A DNA stretch of 14,767 bases. Source: an uncultured Eubacteriales bacterium (lineage in GTDB: Bacteria; Bacillota; Clostridia; Oscillospirales; Oscillospiraceae). Under the pieces are notes generated by a model that was not told the DNA's origin, did not search any database, and was given only the letters and a program-made list of their open reading frames with translations. The stretch spans positions 1-14,767 of the forward strand of contig URBH01000049.1 in the NCBI GenBank assembly GCA_900546075.1, given 5' to 3'. Below are positions 7,257-14,166 of the stretch, in pieces (the first letter of the stretch is position 1; each line of letters opens with the position of its first letter). The translations under genes were made by a program, and so were the position numbers.

Positions 7257-7426
7257 TACCAGTTTTTAATAAAACGGTTAAAAGCCGTTTTATCTGGCTG
7301 CTGTTTCAGCAGCCAGCGGCGTAGCCGCAAAAAACGTAAGTCCATACATTTCTCGCCGCCACCGGCGGCCTGCGAAGGATTCGCAGGATAAAATGGTGTT
7401 AACCATTTTATCGAGAAATAGTATGA
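7254..7426 (-). repeat. Structured interspersed repeat, complete copy (MITE-like, 173 bp)
   Basis: Bases 7254-7359 repeat 1-106 of the window in reverse orientation (about 94%). The other half (7360-7426) has the same layout with different bases: an 8-bp stem with a 3-nt loop (CCTGCGAA/TTCGCAGG) and an ATAAAATGGT/ACCATTTTAT hairpin. The termini are inverted repeats: TGATACCAGTTTTTAATAAAACGG-like at the left and its degenerate partner TCATACTATTTCTCGATAAAATGG-like read from the right. A central GCCGCC/GGCGGC hairpin lies near 7357-7371. TTC flanks both ends (7251-7253 and 7427-7429), a possible 3-bp target duplication, though that short a match may be chance. The hairpins at the left end could also end transcription of the SDR operon. 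No protein is encoded. Confidence 0.8.
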
Positions 7427-7452
7427 TTCTCCTCCCGGCTGACGTATCTCCA

Positions 7453-7481
7453 TTGACTTTGCTTTTGGGACATGGTATAAA
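7453..7481 (+). promoter_or_regulatory. Sigma-A type promoter for tcdA
   Basis: TTGACT (7453-7458) and TATAAA (7476-7481) are 17 bases apart, about 30 bases before the tcdA start, directly after the repeat element. Confidence 0.8.
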
Positions 7482-7510
7482 ACGATCAGACTTTGGGGGA
7501 GGAAACAAAC

Positions 7511-8239
7511 ATGCGCGAACAATTTATCCGTACCGAAATGCTGCTGGGCGCCGAGGCTCTGGCGCGGCTGCAAAATGCCCGGGTCGCCCTGTTCGGCCTG
7601 GGCGGCGTGGGCGGCTATACCCTGGAAGCCCTGGCCCGCAGCGGGGTGGGGCAGCTGGATCTCATCGACAACGACACCGTCAGCCTGTCCAATCTGAACC
7701 GGCAGATTCTTGCGACCTACGATACCGTGGGAATGCGGAAGGTAGACGCGGCAAAGCAGCGGGTGCTTTCCATCAACCCGGAGTGCATCGTGCGGACTTA
7801 CGCCGTCTTTTATACTCCCGAGACCGCGGGGCAGTTCGATTTTACCCAATACGACTACATCGTGGACGCCATCGACACCGTCACCGGCAAGCTGGCGCTG
7901 GTGCAGAACGCCCACGACGCCGGGACGCCCATCATCAGCTGCATGGGTACCGGCAACAAGCTGGATGCCTCCGCGTTTGAGGTGGCGGATATCACCAAGA
8001 CCTCCATGTGTCCTCTGGCGCGGGTCATGCGCCGGGAGCTGGGCAAGCGGGGCATCCGCCACTTGAAGGTCGTCTATTCCAAGGAGGAAGCCATCTCCCC
8101 CACCGGCTGGGAGGCGGAAGCCGCCGCCCTGGGCAAGCGTCAGATTCCCGGCAGCTCGGCCTTCGTGCCGGGAACGGCGGGGCTGATTCTGGCGGGAGAA
8201 GTGGTGCGGGACATCGCATCGGGTGCGCCGGAGATTTGA
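7511..8239 (+). CDS. tcdA: tRNA threonylcarbamoyladenosine dehydratase (TcdA/CsdL, ThiF/E1-like)
   Basis: 242 aa from the ATG at 7511, with GGGGGAGGAA upstream. TcdA uses ATP to cyclise t6A at position 37 of ANN-decoding tRNAs to ct6A. The E1-like fold is seen from the nucleotide loop FGLGGVGG (28-35), LIDNDTVSLSNLNRQI (51-66), and DAIDTVTGK (119-127). The stretches CMGTGNKLD (144-152) and TSMCPLARVMRRELGKRGI (164-182) are typical of TcdA rather than of ThiF or MoeB, and length agrees. No sulfur-carrier protein gene is adjacent. It is monocistronic, between its own promoter and a strong terminator. Confidence 0.94.
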   Translation: MREQFIRTEMLLGAEALARLQNARVALFGLGGVGGYTLEALARSGVGQLDLIDNDTVSLSNLNRQILATYDTVGMRKVDAAKQRVLSINPECIVRTYAVFYTPETAGQFDFTQYDYIVDAIDTVTGKLALVQNAHDAGTPIISCMGTGNKLDASAFEVADITKTSMCPLARVMRRELGKRGIRHLKVVYSKEEAISPTGWEAEAAALGKRQIPGSSAFVPGTAGLILAGEVVRDIASGAPEI

Positions 8240-8266
8240 AAAAGCAGCCAAAACGGCTGCTTTTTT
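8239..8266. terminator. Bidirectional terminator between tcdA and the DUF1292 gene
   Basis: A-rich 5' side, stem GCAGCC (8244-8249) / GGCTGC (8255-8260), loop AAAAC, then six T. The mirror strand also gives a T-run after the stem, so it can serve both convergent genes. A second GC-rich palindrome, GGGCAGCGCTGCCC (8273-8286), lies just past the DUF1292 stop. Confidence 0.9.
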
Positions 8267-8290
8267 CCGGGCGGGCAGCGCTGCCCCGGC

Positions 8291-8578
8291 TTACTCTTCC
8301 TCGAAGGTCAGAATGTCCTTGTACTTTTCCTTGAACAGGCCGTAGACCGCGTCCAAAGTTGCCTCGTCCTCCACGGCGAGGTAATTTTCATTTTCCTCGT
8401 CCACCGGCTCCACCTCGAGAATCACGATCTCGGTGGACGGCTCGTCCGCGGGCATCAGCACCAGATATTCCTTGCCCTCGTAGGGCAGGCAGTCCAGATA
8501 TTCAAAGTCCATATCCTGTCCGTTTTCATCGGTCAGGGTCAGGATGCTTTCTTCCTGCTCCATGTTTTCGTTTTCCAT
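8291..8578 (-). CDS. DUF1292 family protein (YrzB-like)
   Basis: 95 aa, very acidic, cytoplasmic. The pattern ILTLTDENGQDMDFEYLD, then EGKEYLVLMPAD, a central EIVILEVEP and a C-terminal FKEKYKDILTFEEE match the small DUF1292 proteins of Firmicutes, which usually lie near yrzL/ruvX and a Fur-family gene. Here that neighbourhood is absent. The function of the family is not established. The start ATG has AGGAGG 8 bases upstream and a good promoter of its own. Confidence 0.88.
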   Translation of the reverse strand: MENENMEQEESILTLTDENGQDMDFEYLDCLPYEGKEYLVLMPADEPSTEIVILEVEPVDEENENYLAVEDEATLDAVYGLFKEKYKDILTFEEE

Positions 8579-8616
8579 AAAGAGTCCCTCCTGATATTGG
8601 GATTGATTTTGGGATG

Positions 8617-8645
8617 ATTATACCCGATACGGCCGGGAAATGCAA
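8617..8645 (-). promoter_or_regulatory. Promoter of the DUF1292 gene
   Basis: On the minus strand, TTGCAT (8640-8645) and a perfect TATAAT (8617-8622) are 17 bases apart, 38 bases before the start codon. Confidence 0.75.
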
Positions 8646-8668
8646 GAGGAATGTGCCGGAGTGTTTCA

Positions 8669-8697
8669 TTGACTTTGCTCCCGGCATATGTTAAACT
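8669..8697 (+). promoter_or_regulatory. Promoter of the serine acetyltransferase gene
   Basis: TTGACT (8669-8674) and TAAACT (8692-8697) are 17 bases apart, 28 bases before the start. The 13 bases CATTGACTTTGCT around the -35 are identical to those at the tcdA promoter. No T-box or other leader fits in the short space to the start codon. Confidence 0.7.
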
Positions 8698-8725
8698 GAG
8701 ATTACGAATACAAGGAGGAATCCCT

Positions 8726-9667
8726 ATGACCCCCATTGAAAAGGAAATCGAAGGCATTGTGGACGGCATTCTGGAGGATTACCGCCACGGCCGGGACATC
8801 GACAAGCTCGACCCCTTCCAGCACCCGGACAAGGCCGTGGTCATCGACATGATCGGCAAGCTTCTTCGCATCGTCTACCCGGGCGCCTCCCGGGACAAGG
8901 CTTACCGCATTTACAATACCAAGCACAATCTCTCCATGCTCATTGAGGATGTGATGTACAATCTGAACAAGCAGATTGCCATCGCCCTGCGGGTCGACAG
9001 GACGGAGCAGGAAGCCCAGGAAAAAGCCCAGGAGCTGAGCTTGCAGTTCTTCCGGGCAATCCCCGGCATCCGGGCAATCGCCCAGACCGACGTGGAGGCC
9101 TTTTACGACGGCGACCCCGCCGCCTTCAGCACGGACGAGATCGTCTTCTGCTATCCCGGGCTGTTTGCCATCACGGTGTACCGGCTGGCGCATGTGCTGT
9201 ATATGCTGAAGGTTCCCATGCTGCCCCGGATTATGACGGAACATGCCCACAGCGTCACGGGCATCGACATCAACCCCGGCGCCACCATCGGCCGGTATTT
9301 CTTCATTGACCACGGCACCGGCATTGTGGTGGGCGAGACCACGGTCATCGGCGACCATGTGAAGGTCTATCAGGGCGTGACCCTGGGCGCGCTGACCACC
9401 CGGGGCGGACAGAGCCTACGGGGAAAGAAGCGCCACCCAACCATTGAGGACAACGTGACCATTTACGCCGGCGCATCCATCTTAGGCGGCGGCACGGTAA
9501 TCGGCCGGGACAGCGTCATCGGCTCCAACGTCTTCATCACCCACTCCATCCCCCCCTGCACCACGGTAAGCGTCAAGAGTCAGGAGCTGCAATTCAAGCC
9601 CCGGAACTGCGAGGGCAACTGCGATTCCTGCCCCAAGCCGGAACCCTTCTGGGAAGGGCAGAAATAA
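8726..9667 (+). CDS. cysE: Serine O-acetyltransferase, long form (CysE/EpsC type)
   Basis: 313 aa from the ATG at 8726, behind AAGGAGG. Makes O-acetylserine from serine and acetyl-CoA, the first step of cysteine synthesis. The N-terminal helical part (about 1-170) includes the substrate-side stretch ITVYRLAHVLY (149-159), and the left-handed beta-helix follows: HAHSVTGIDINPGATIGR (173-190), IDHGTGIVVGE with the catalytic-type H196, GVTLGA (217-222), and repeated hexapeptides to about 285. The long form matches the anaerobe/EpsC-like group rather than the about 270-aa enterobacterial enzyme. An odd feature is a C-terminal cysteine cluster, C295, C299, C302 (CEGNCDSC), which could bind metal or act in redox control. 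No cysK is adjacent; gtrA follows 63 bases later. Confidence 0.94.
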   Translation: MTPIEKEIEGIVDGILEDYRHGRDIDKLDPFQHPDKAVVIDMIGKLLRIVYPGASRDKAYRIYNTKHNLSMLIEDVMYNLNKQIAIALRVDRTEQEAQEKAQELSLQFFRAIPGIRAIAQTDVEAFYDGDPAAFSTDEIVFCYPGLFAITVYRLAHVLYMLKVPMLPRIMTEHAHSVTGIDINPGATIGRYFFIDHGTGIVVGETTVIGDHVKVYQGVTLGALTTRGGQSLRGKKRHPTIEDNVTIYAGASILGGGTVIGRDSVIGSNVFITHSIPPCTTVSVKSQELQFKPRNCEGNCDSCPKPEPFWEGQK

Positions 9668-9730
9668 TGCTGCGGGCAAGCGTTTCCGCTTCCGCCGCAA
9701 AGACCATACGCAATGATTTTGGAGGTACTC

Positions 9731-10132
9731 ATGAAAGAATTTGTCCGTGTCCTGAAATTCACCTTTTTCTCCATCAGCGCCGGTCTCATCGAAATGGGCA
9801 GTTTCGCTCTGCTGAATGAATTTACCCATCTCCCATACTGGCCCTGCTACCTGATTGCCCTGTGCCTGAGTGTACTCTGGAACTTTACTCTGAACCGAAA
9901 GTTTACCTTCCAATCCGCTGCCAACGTACCCGTGGCCATGGCAAAGGTTGCCGCCTACTACGTGGTCTTCACGCCCCTGTCCACCCTTCTGGGGAATTAC
10001 CTGGCCGGCAGCCTGGCGTGGAACGAATACCTGGTAACGATTATAAACATGCTGCTGAATTTCTCCACGGAGTTCCTGTATCAGCGGTTTTTCGTCTTCG
10101 GCAAGTCCCTGGACAGTGCAAAGCAGGCGTAA
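9731..10132 (+). CDS. GtrA-family integral membrane protein
   Basis: 133 aa from the ATG at 9731 (GGAGGT upstream). Four hydrophobic segments are evident (about 8-30, 35-52, 69-90, 98-115). The family signature WNFTLNRKFTFQ sits at about 46-57 and a related LNFSTEFLYQRFFVF near the C terminus. By family knowledge, GtrA proteins help to move or flip prenyl-linked sugars for cell-envelope glycosylation; no glycosyltransferase is adjacent, so the role is open. Probably co-transcribed with the upstream serine acetyltransferase gene, because no terminator lies between; a terminator shared with convergent recG follows. Confidence 0.9.
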   Translation: MKEFVRVLKFTFFSISAGLIEMGSFALLNEFTHLPYWPCYLIALCLSVLWNFTLNRKFTFQSAANVPVAMAKVAAYYVVFTPLSTLLGNYLAGSLAWNEYLVTIINMLLNFSTEFLYQRFFVFGKSLDSAKQA

Positions 10133-10176
10133 CTGCAAGGCGGGAAAGCAATGTCACGCAGACGGAATAATCCAGC

Positions 10177-10209
10177 AAAAAGCAGGGCACAGAAGTGTGC
10201 CCTGCTTTG
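10177..10209. terminator. Bidirectional terminator between gtrA and recG
   Basis: AGCAGGGCAC (10181-10190) pairs with GTGCCCTGCT (10197-10206), a perfect 10-bp stem with a 6-nt loop, with AAAA before and TT-rich bases after. Usable in both directions. Confidence 0.85.
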
Positions 10210-10214
10210 TTCGT

Positions 10215-12263
10215 TCAATTCATCGTTCCCTCGGCGCGGGCGAAGAGGTCGCCGATCCGCTGTCTCAGGGCGTTTGCCTCGGGCGTATCCGACGTGCCGT
10301 AGGCGTCGATCCAGTCTGCCGACGCCTGCTGGGCGTCCTTCATGGCGGCAAGGTCGCAGCCCAGGTCCGCCACCCGGAAGGCGGGCAGGCCGGATTGCCG
10401 GGAGCCGAAGAAATCTCCGGGGCCCCGCAGACGCAGGTCTTCCTCGGCAATCTTGAAGCCGTCGGCGGTTTTGCACAGGGCTTTCAGCCGCTGAAGCGTC
10501 TCGGGATTGCGATTGTGGGTGGTGAGGATGCAGTAGCTTTTCGCCTTGCCCCGGCCTACCCGGCCGCGAAGCTGGTGCAGCTGGCTCAGGCCGAACCGGT
10601 CGGCGTCCTCAATGACCATCAGCGTGGCATTGGGAACGTCCACCCCCACTTCGATGACCGTGGTCGCCACCATTACGTCCGCCTCGCCCCGGGCGAAGGA
10701 CGCCATGGCCGCTTCCTTCTCCGCGCCCTTCATCTGCCCGTGGAGCAGGGCGATGCGCAGGTCGGGGAAAACCGTCTGCTGTAGCGTGTCCGCCCAGACG
10801 GAGGCGGCCTTGATGCCCAGCTCCTCGTTTTCCTCCACCGCCGGGCAGACCACGAAGCACTGATGTCCCTCCGACACCTGCTTGCGGATAAAGGCGTTGA
10901 TCCGGGGACGGTAGCTCTCCCCCACCAGGAAGGTATCCACCGGCTCCCGTCCCGGGGGCAGCTCGTCCAGAACGGACACGTCCAGATCGCCGTAGAGGAT
11001 CAGCGCCAGCGTCCGGGGGATGGGCGTTGCCGACATCACCAGCAGATGGGGGTCCTCCCCCTTGGCGGAAAGGCGGCTGCGCTGCCCCACGCCGAAGCGG
11101 TGCTGCTCGTCGGTGATGACCAGCCCCAGATTGTCAAACCGGGTGGATTCCGACAATAGGGCGTGGGTGCCGATTACCACCTGAACCTCCCCGGCGGCGA
11201 CGCGCTCCCGCACGTCCTTTTTCTGCTTTCCCGTCATGGAGCCGGTGAGCAGCGCCGCGGACACCCCCAGGGGGGCGAACAGGACGCTCAGAGAGGCAAA
11301 ATGCTGCTCGGCAAGAATCTCCGTGGGCGCCATCAGAGCGGTCTGTCGGCCATTCCTCGCGGCGCAGTAGGCGGCGGCCGCCGCCACCATGGTCTTGCCG
11401 CTGCCCACGTCTCCCTGCACCAGCCGGTTCATGGGGACACCCCTGCGGAAATCCTCCAGAATTTCCCCCACCGCCCGGTTCTGGGCGCCGGTGAGGGAAA
11501 AGGGCAGACGATTATAAAAAGGCGCCATGTCGAAATCCCTATAGGGCTCCGTCTTCTTTTCTTTCCGGGCGGCGCGCATCAGGGAAAGGCCGGCGGAGAA
11601 TACGAAAAATTCCTCGAAGATCATCCGCTTCTTCGCCAGCTCCGCCTCTGCCATGGAATTCGGCTCGTGGATGGCGAAATACGCCCGTTCTGCCGGTAAA
11701 ATGCCGTATTTCTCCCGCACCCCGGCGGGAAGAACCTCCTCCGGCGGGTCGCACACCGCCAGCGCCTGCTGCACCAGACGAAGCAGCGCCGCGTTGGTCA
11801 GCCCCGCGGTCAGGGGGTAAATGGGCAGGATCCGCCGGGTGGTCACGGGCTGGGACTCCGGCGTCTCGAACACGGGATTCGTCATGCTGTAGCCGATAAA
11901 ATCCCCGCTCACCGCGCCGTAGAAAATGTACTCCCGTCCGTATTCCAGCTGCTGGGCGGCGAAACGGTTGTTGAAAAACGTCACGTTCAGCCGCCCGGTG
12001 GTGTCCGCAAGCTGCACCTTGGTCAAATCCAGCCCCTTGCGGATGTGGCTGGTGCGGGGGGTGTTCATCACCATGGCGCGGAAGCAGGCGGGGACGTCCG
12101 GCTCCAGCTTTTCGATGGGAACCAGCTTCGTCCGGTCCTCGTACCCTCTGGGAAAGTGGCAGATGAGATCCCGGAGGGTGAAAATATTCAGCTGGGCAAG
12201 CTGCTTTGATCGCACTTCCCCCACGCCCTTGAGCATCGTGACGGGGTCAGAGAGTTTTGCCAT
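10215..12263 (-). CDS. recG: ATP-dependent DNA helicase RecG
   Basis: 682 aa from the ATG at 12263 (GGAGGT upstream), the usual length. Remodels stalled forks and branched DNA. The N-terminal wedge/OB part begins LKGVGEVRSKQL (11-22), HFPRGYEDRT (36-45) follows, then the SF2 motor: LTGAQ (about 257-261), Walker A QGDVGSGKT (283-291), motif II DEQH (385-388), SATPIPRT (411-418), and later VATTVIEVGVDVPNA, EDADRFGLSQLHQLRGRVGR (motifs V and VI) and the C-terminal LRLRGPGDFFGSRQSG typical of RecG. All motifs look intact. It follows rpsT, from which it is separated by a terminator; its own promoter was not clear to me. Confidence 0.98.
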   Translation of the reverse strand: MAKLSDPVTMLKGVGEVRSKQLAQLNIFTLRDLICHFPRGYEDRTKLVPIEKLEPDVPACFRAMVMNTPRTSHIRKGLDLTKVQLADTTGRLNVTFFNNRFAAQQLEYGREYIFYGAVSGDFIGYSMTNPVFETPESQPVTTRRILPIYPLTAGLTNAALLRLVQQALAVCDPPEEVLPAGVREKYGILPAERAYFAIHEPNSMAEAELAKKRMIFEEFFVFSAGLSLMRAARKEKKTEPYRDFDMAPFYNRLPFSLTGAQNRAVGEILEDFRRGVPMNRLVQGDVGSGKTMVAAAAAYCAARNGRQTALMAPTEILAEQHFASLSVLFAPLGVSAALLTGSMTGKQKKDVRERVAAGEVQVVIGTHALLSESTRFDNLGLVITDEQHRFGVGQRSRLSAKGEDPHLLVMSATPIPRTLALILYGDLDVSVLDELPPGREPVDTFLVGESYRPRINAFIRKQVSEGHQCFVVCPAVEENEELGIKAASVWADTLQQTVFPDLRIALLHGQMKGAEKEAAMASFARGEADVMVATTVIEVGVDVPNATLMVIEDADRFGLSQLHQLRGRVGRGKAKSYCILTTHNRNPETLQRLKALCKTADGFKIAEEDLRLRGPGDFFGSRQSGLPAFRVADLGCDLAAMKDAQQASADWIDAYGTSDTPEANALRQRIGDLFARAEGTMN

Positions 12264-12349
12264 GGTTGCACCTCCCGGGGTAAAAATCTGGAATACGCTG
12301 ACGAAAACCAACAATCGGCAATTTGTTCGGAGTTTCCCCAGCAAAAATG

Positions 12350-12382
12350 AAAAAACTCCCTCCAAGCACTGCTCGGAAGGAG
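12350..12382 (-). terminator. Terminator of rpsT
   Basis: On the minus strand, CTCCTTCC pairs with GGAGGGAG (12375-12382 and 12356-12363, one G-U pair) with an 11-nt loop, followed by six T (12350-12355). It lies 15 bases past the rpsT stop. Confidence 0.85.
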
Positions 12383-12397
12383 ATATTTTCAGAGAAA

Positions 12398-12661
12398 TCA
12401 GGCCAGCTTGTTCAGCTTCAGAGTCATGCTGCTCTTCTTCCGGGCAGCGTTGTTCTTGTGCAGGAGACCCTTGTTGACAGCCTGATCGACGGCCTTGACG
12501 GCGGTCTTGTAAGCGACGTCGGCGGCAGCCTTGTCACCGGACACCAGGGCGGCGTCGAACTTCTTCAGGTTGGTCTTCAGCTCGGACTTGTCAGCCTTGT
12601 TCTTCTCGTAAGCAATCTTGGAAGAAATGACATCCTTCTTAGAGGACTTGATATTGGGCAT
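12398..12661 (-). CDS. rpsT: 30S ribosomal protein S20
   Basis: 87 aa, standard length. Begins MPNIKSSKKDV, and is lysine/alanine-rich throughout, with AVDQAVNKGLLHKNNAARKKS near the end, the typical S20 C-terminal pattern. Primary 16S-rRNA-binding protein of the small subunit. The ATG at 12661 is preceded by AAGGAGG at 8 bases; a GTG slightly upstream (12670) overlaps that ribosome site and is less likely. Confidence 0.97.
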   Translation of the reverse strand: MPNIKSSKKDVISSKIAYEKNKADKSELKTNLKKFDAALVSGDKAAADVAYKTAVKAVDQAVNKGLLHKNNAARKKSSMTLKLNKLA

Positions 12662-12701
12662 GGATTCCACCTCCTTCTATTCGTTTTCCATACAGATACG
12701 C

Positions 12702-12730
12702 ATTATAACGCCTTGGCGCGATAAAATCAA
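12702..12730 (-). promoter_or_regulatory. rpsT promoter with A-tract UP element
   Basis: On the minus strand, TTGATT (12725-12730) and a perfect TATAAT (12702-12707) are 17 bases apart. Immediately upstream are the A/T tracts AAAAAATTTTGAAAAAAGGG (12731-12750), which look like an UP element, fitting a highly expressed ribosomal gene. Confidence 0.85.
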
Positions 12731-12750
12731 CCCTTTTTTCAAAATTTTTT

Positions 12751-12795
12751 GCCGTTCCGGTCGGGAGAAGCTTCCCTCCGGCCGCCCGGAACGGC
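12751..12795. repeat. Large inverted repeat upstream of rpsT
   Basis: GCCGTTCCGG (12751-12760) and CCGGAACGGC (12786-12795) are a perfect 10-bp inverted pair around a GC-rich centre with its own GGGA/TCCC symmetry. Neither strand gives a T-run after it, so it does not look like a terminator. It sits directly upstream of the rpsT UP element. Confidence 0.7.
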
Positions 12796-12936
12796 AGCGG
12801 GTCGCCGGGGTTCGGGGGAAGGATTGTCAAGTCCTAATTTTTGCACAAAAAAATGTTCATGGTAAAATCCACGACCCGCCCAAAAGTGGGAAATCCGTCG
12901 AAAGCGGACGAATCTTTTTATGTGAACCAAAACTGA

Positions 12937-13058
12937 ATATCCACAACACACCCCGCCTGTGGAAAACCCCTGTGGAAAAACCTGTGGAGATTGTGGAAAA
13001 CTATGAGTTATCAACAGGAATTTTTGCTCTTTCCGTTTTGTCCCCTTCTTGTGGAAAA
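12937..13058. promoter_or_regulatory. Cluster of DnaA-box-like nonamers
   Basis: Seven nonamers related to TTATCCACA lie in 122 bases: ATATCCACA (12937-12945), TGTGGAAAA at 12958-12966, 12971-12979, 12992-13000 and 13050-13058, TGTGGAGAT (12983-12991) and TTATCAACA (13008-13016). Most differ from the consensus by one base; the four central ones are in the same orientation, spaced 13, 12 and 9 bases. dnaA and dnaN are not in the window, so this is more likely a DnaA-binding regulatory or titration cluster than the chromosome origin, but the sequence alone cannot settle it. Confidence 0.6.
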
Positions 13059-13238
13059 GTCTGCATATATCCATGTATATTCCCTTTCACGCCGAAATAG
13101 AGGCCGTGTTACGTCACCGTCAGCTGGGAGCCGTTACCGGAAAAACACCGGGGAAAAGTTGTCTTCCTGTCAAAAAACGCTGTCGAAAGCCCTTGGCGCT
13201 TTCTCTCAACTGTGAAAAATTTGTGAAAAACCGCCAAA

Positions 13239-13267
13239 GAATGATTTGGCGCTTCCGGGGAATACTG
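13239..13267 (+). promoter_or_regulatory. Possible forespore (sigma-F/G type) promoter of sigG
   Basis: GGGAATACT at 13258-13266 fits most of the known sigma-F -10 pattern and GAATGA lies 13 bases before it, overlapping the CGCCAAA/TTTGGCG hairpin. The -35 match is poor. sigG is known to be transcribed by sigma-F and sigma-G in bacilli, which is the main reason to consider this. Confidence 0.25.
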
Positions 13268-13331
13268 GAGAGGAACGGGAATGGAAAACGCTGCCTTTTC
13301 TTTCCCCATTATCACCACACAGGAGGCTGCC

Positions 13332-14111
13332 ATGCAGGGAAAAGTAGAGATATGCGGCGTCAACACATCCAGACTTCATGTTTTGTCACAGGTAGAGATG
13401 GACGCCCTGCTCCGCCGGGCGCAGGCGGGGGACGAGGATGCCCGGGAAAAGCTCATTGAAGGGAATCTGCGCCTGGTGCTCAGCGTCATACAGCGCTTTG
13501 ACAAGCGGGGCGAGAATCCCGACGATCTGTTTCAGGTGGGGTGCATCGGCCTCATCAAGGCCATTTCCAATTTTGACCCGGACAAGCAGGTGCGCTTTTC
13601 CACCTACGGCGTCCCCATGATCGCGGGGGAGGTGCGGCGGTATCTCCGGGACAACAGCGTCATCCGGGTCTCCCGCTCCATCCGGGACGTGGCCTACCGG
13701 GTGCTTCAGTGCAAGGAAGCCCTGACCACCCGCTTAGGGCGGGAACCGACCCTGGAGGAAATCTCCAAAGAGCTGGATATCCCCCTGGAGGAGGTCAGCC
13801 GGGCGCTGGACGCGGTATGCGCCCCGGCCAGCCTGTATGACCCGGTGTACTCCGACGGCGGCGATGCGCTGACGGTGATGGATCAGGTGCGGGACACCAA
13901 AAACACCGAGGACGGCTGGATGGAGCATATCACCCTGCAAAACGCCTTCCGCGCCCTGAACGACCGGGAAAAGCAGATTCTTTCCCTGCGGTTTTACGAC
14001 GGGAAGACCCAGATGGAGGTGGCCTCCGCCCTGGGCATTTCCCAGGCGCAGGTGTCCCGGCTGGAAAAGGGCGCCATCGGCGCCATGCGCAAGTCCGTCA
14101 GCGTTTCGTAA
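13332..14111 (+). CDS. sigG: Forespore sigma factor sigma-G
   Basis: 259 aa from the ATG at 13332 (AGGAGG 6 bases upstream); an in-frame ATG at 13281 lacks a ribosome site and adds residues not typical of the family. The N terminus KVEICGVNTSRLHVLS is the hallmark of sigma-G. Region 2 is seen in GNLRLVLSVIQRF (44-56), DDLFQVGCIGLIKAI (64-78), FSTYGVPMIAGEVRRYLRD (89-107) and IRVSRSIRD (111-119); region 3 in REPTLEEISKELDI (137-150); region 4.2 in NDREKQILSLRFYDGKTQ (210-227) and LGISQAQVSRLEKGAI (234-249). It drives late forespore gene expression, so the organism should sporulate or derive from spore formers. spoIIGA and sigE, often adjacent, are not here. Confidence 0.97.
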   Translation: MQGKVEICGVNTSRLHVLSQVEMDALLRRAQAGDEDAREKLIEGNLRLVLSVIQRFDKRGENPDDLFQVGCIGLIKAISNFDPDKQVRFSTYGVPMIAGEVRRYLRDNSVIRVSRSIRDVAYRVLQCKEALTTRLGREPTLEEISKELDIPLEEVSRALDAVCAPASLYDPVYSDGGDALTVMDQVRDTKNTEDGWMEHITLQNAFRALNDREKQILSLRFYDGKTQMEVASALGISQAQVSRLEKGAIGAMRKSVSVS

Positions 14112-14166
14112 AGCGGGCATACTCCCCCTCTTTGGTGCATAGGCTGTGTCAAAGGAGGGTGGGACT

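Larger units (their letters stand above)
12796..13331. other. Gene-free interval between rpsT and sigG
   Basis: No frame here has a credible ribosome site plus protein-like composition. The stretch holds a possible promoter (TTGCAC 12841-12846, TAAAAT 12863-12868, 16-base spacer) with no gene after it, the DnaA-box-like cluster (12937-13058), a GAAAGC/GCTTTC hairpin (13185-13203), two TGTGAAAAA copies (13211-13219 and 13222-13230) and a CGCCAAA/TTTGGCG hairpin (13232-13251). An untranslated RNA made from 12870 onward cannot be excluded. Confidence 0.55.

Noticed and set aside
7254..7426. CRISPR-like or tRNA-like reading of the hairpin-rich repeat
   Set aside because: No regularly spaced direct repeats, no cas genes and no cloverleaf; two-ended inverted symmetry fits a small mobile element better.
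8698..8725. T-box or other cysteine-responsive leader before cysE
   Set aside because: Only 28 bases separate the -10 and the start codon.
12937..13058. Calling the DnaA-box-like cluster oriC
   Set aside because: dnaA, dnaN or rpmH are not near, and no clear AT-rich unwinding region flanks the boxes; kept only as a cluster.
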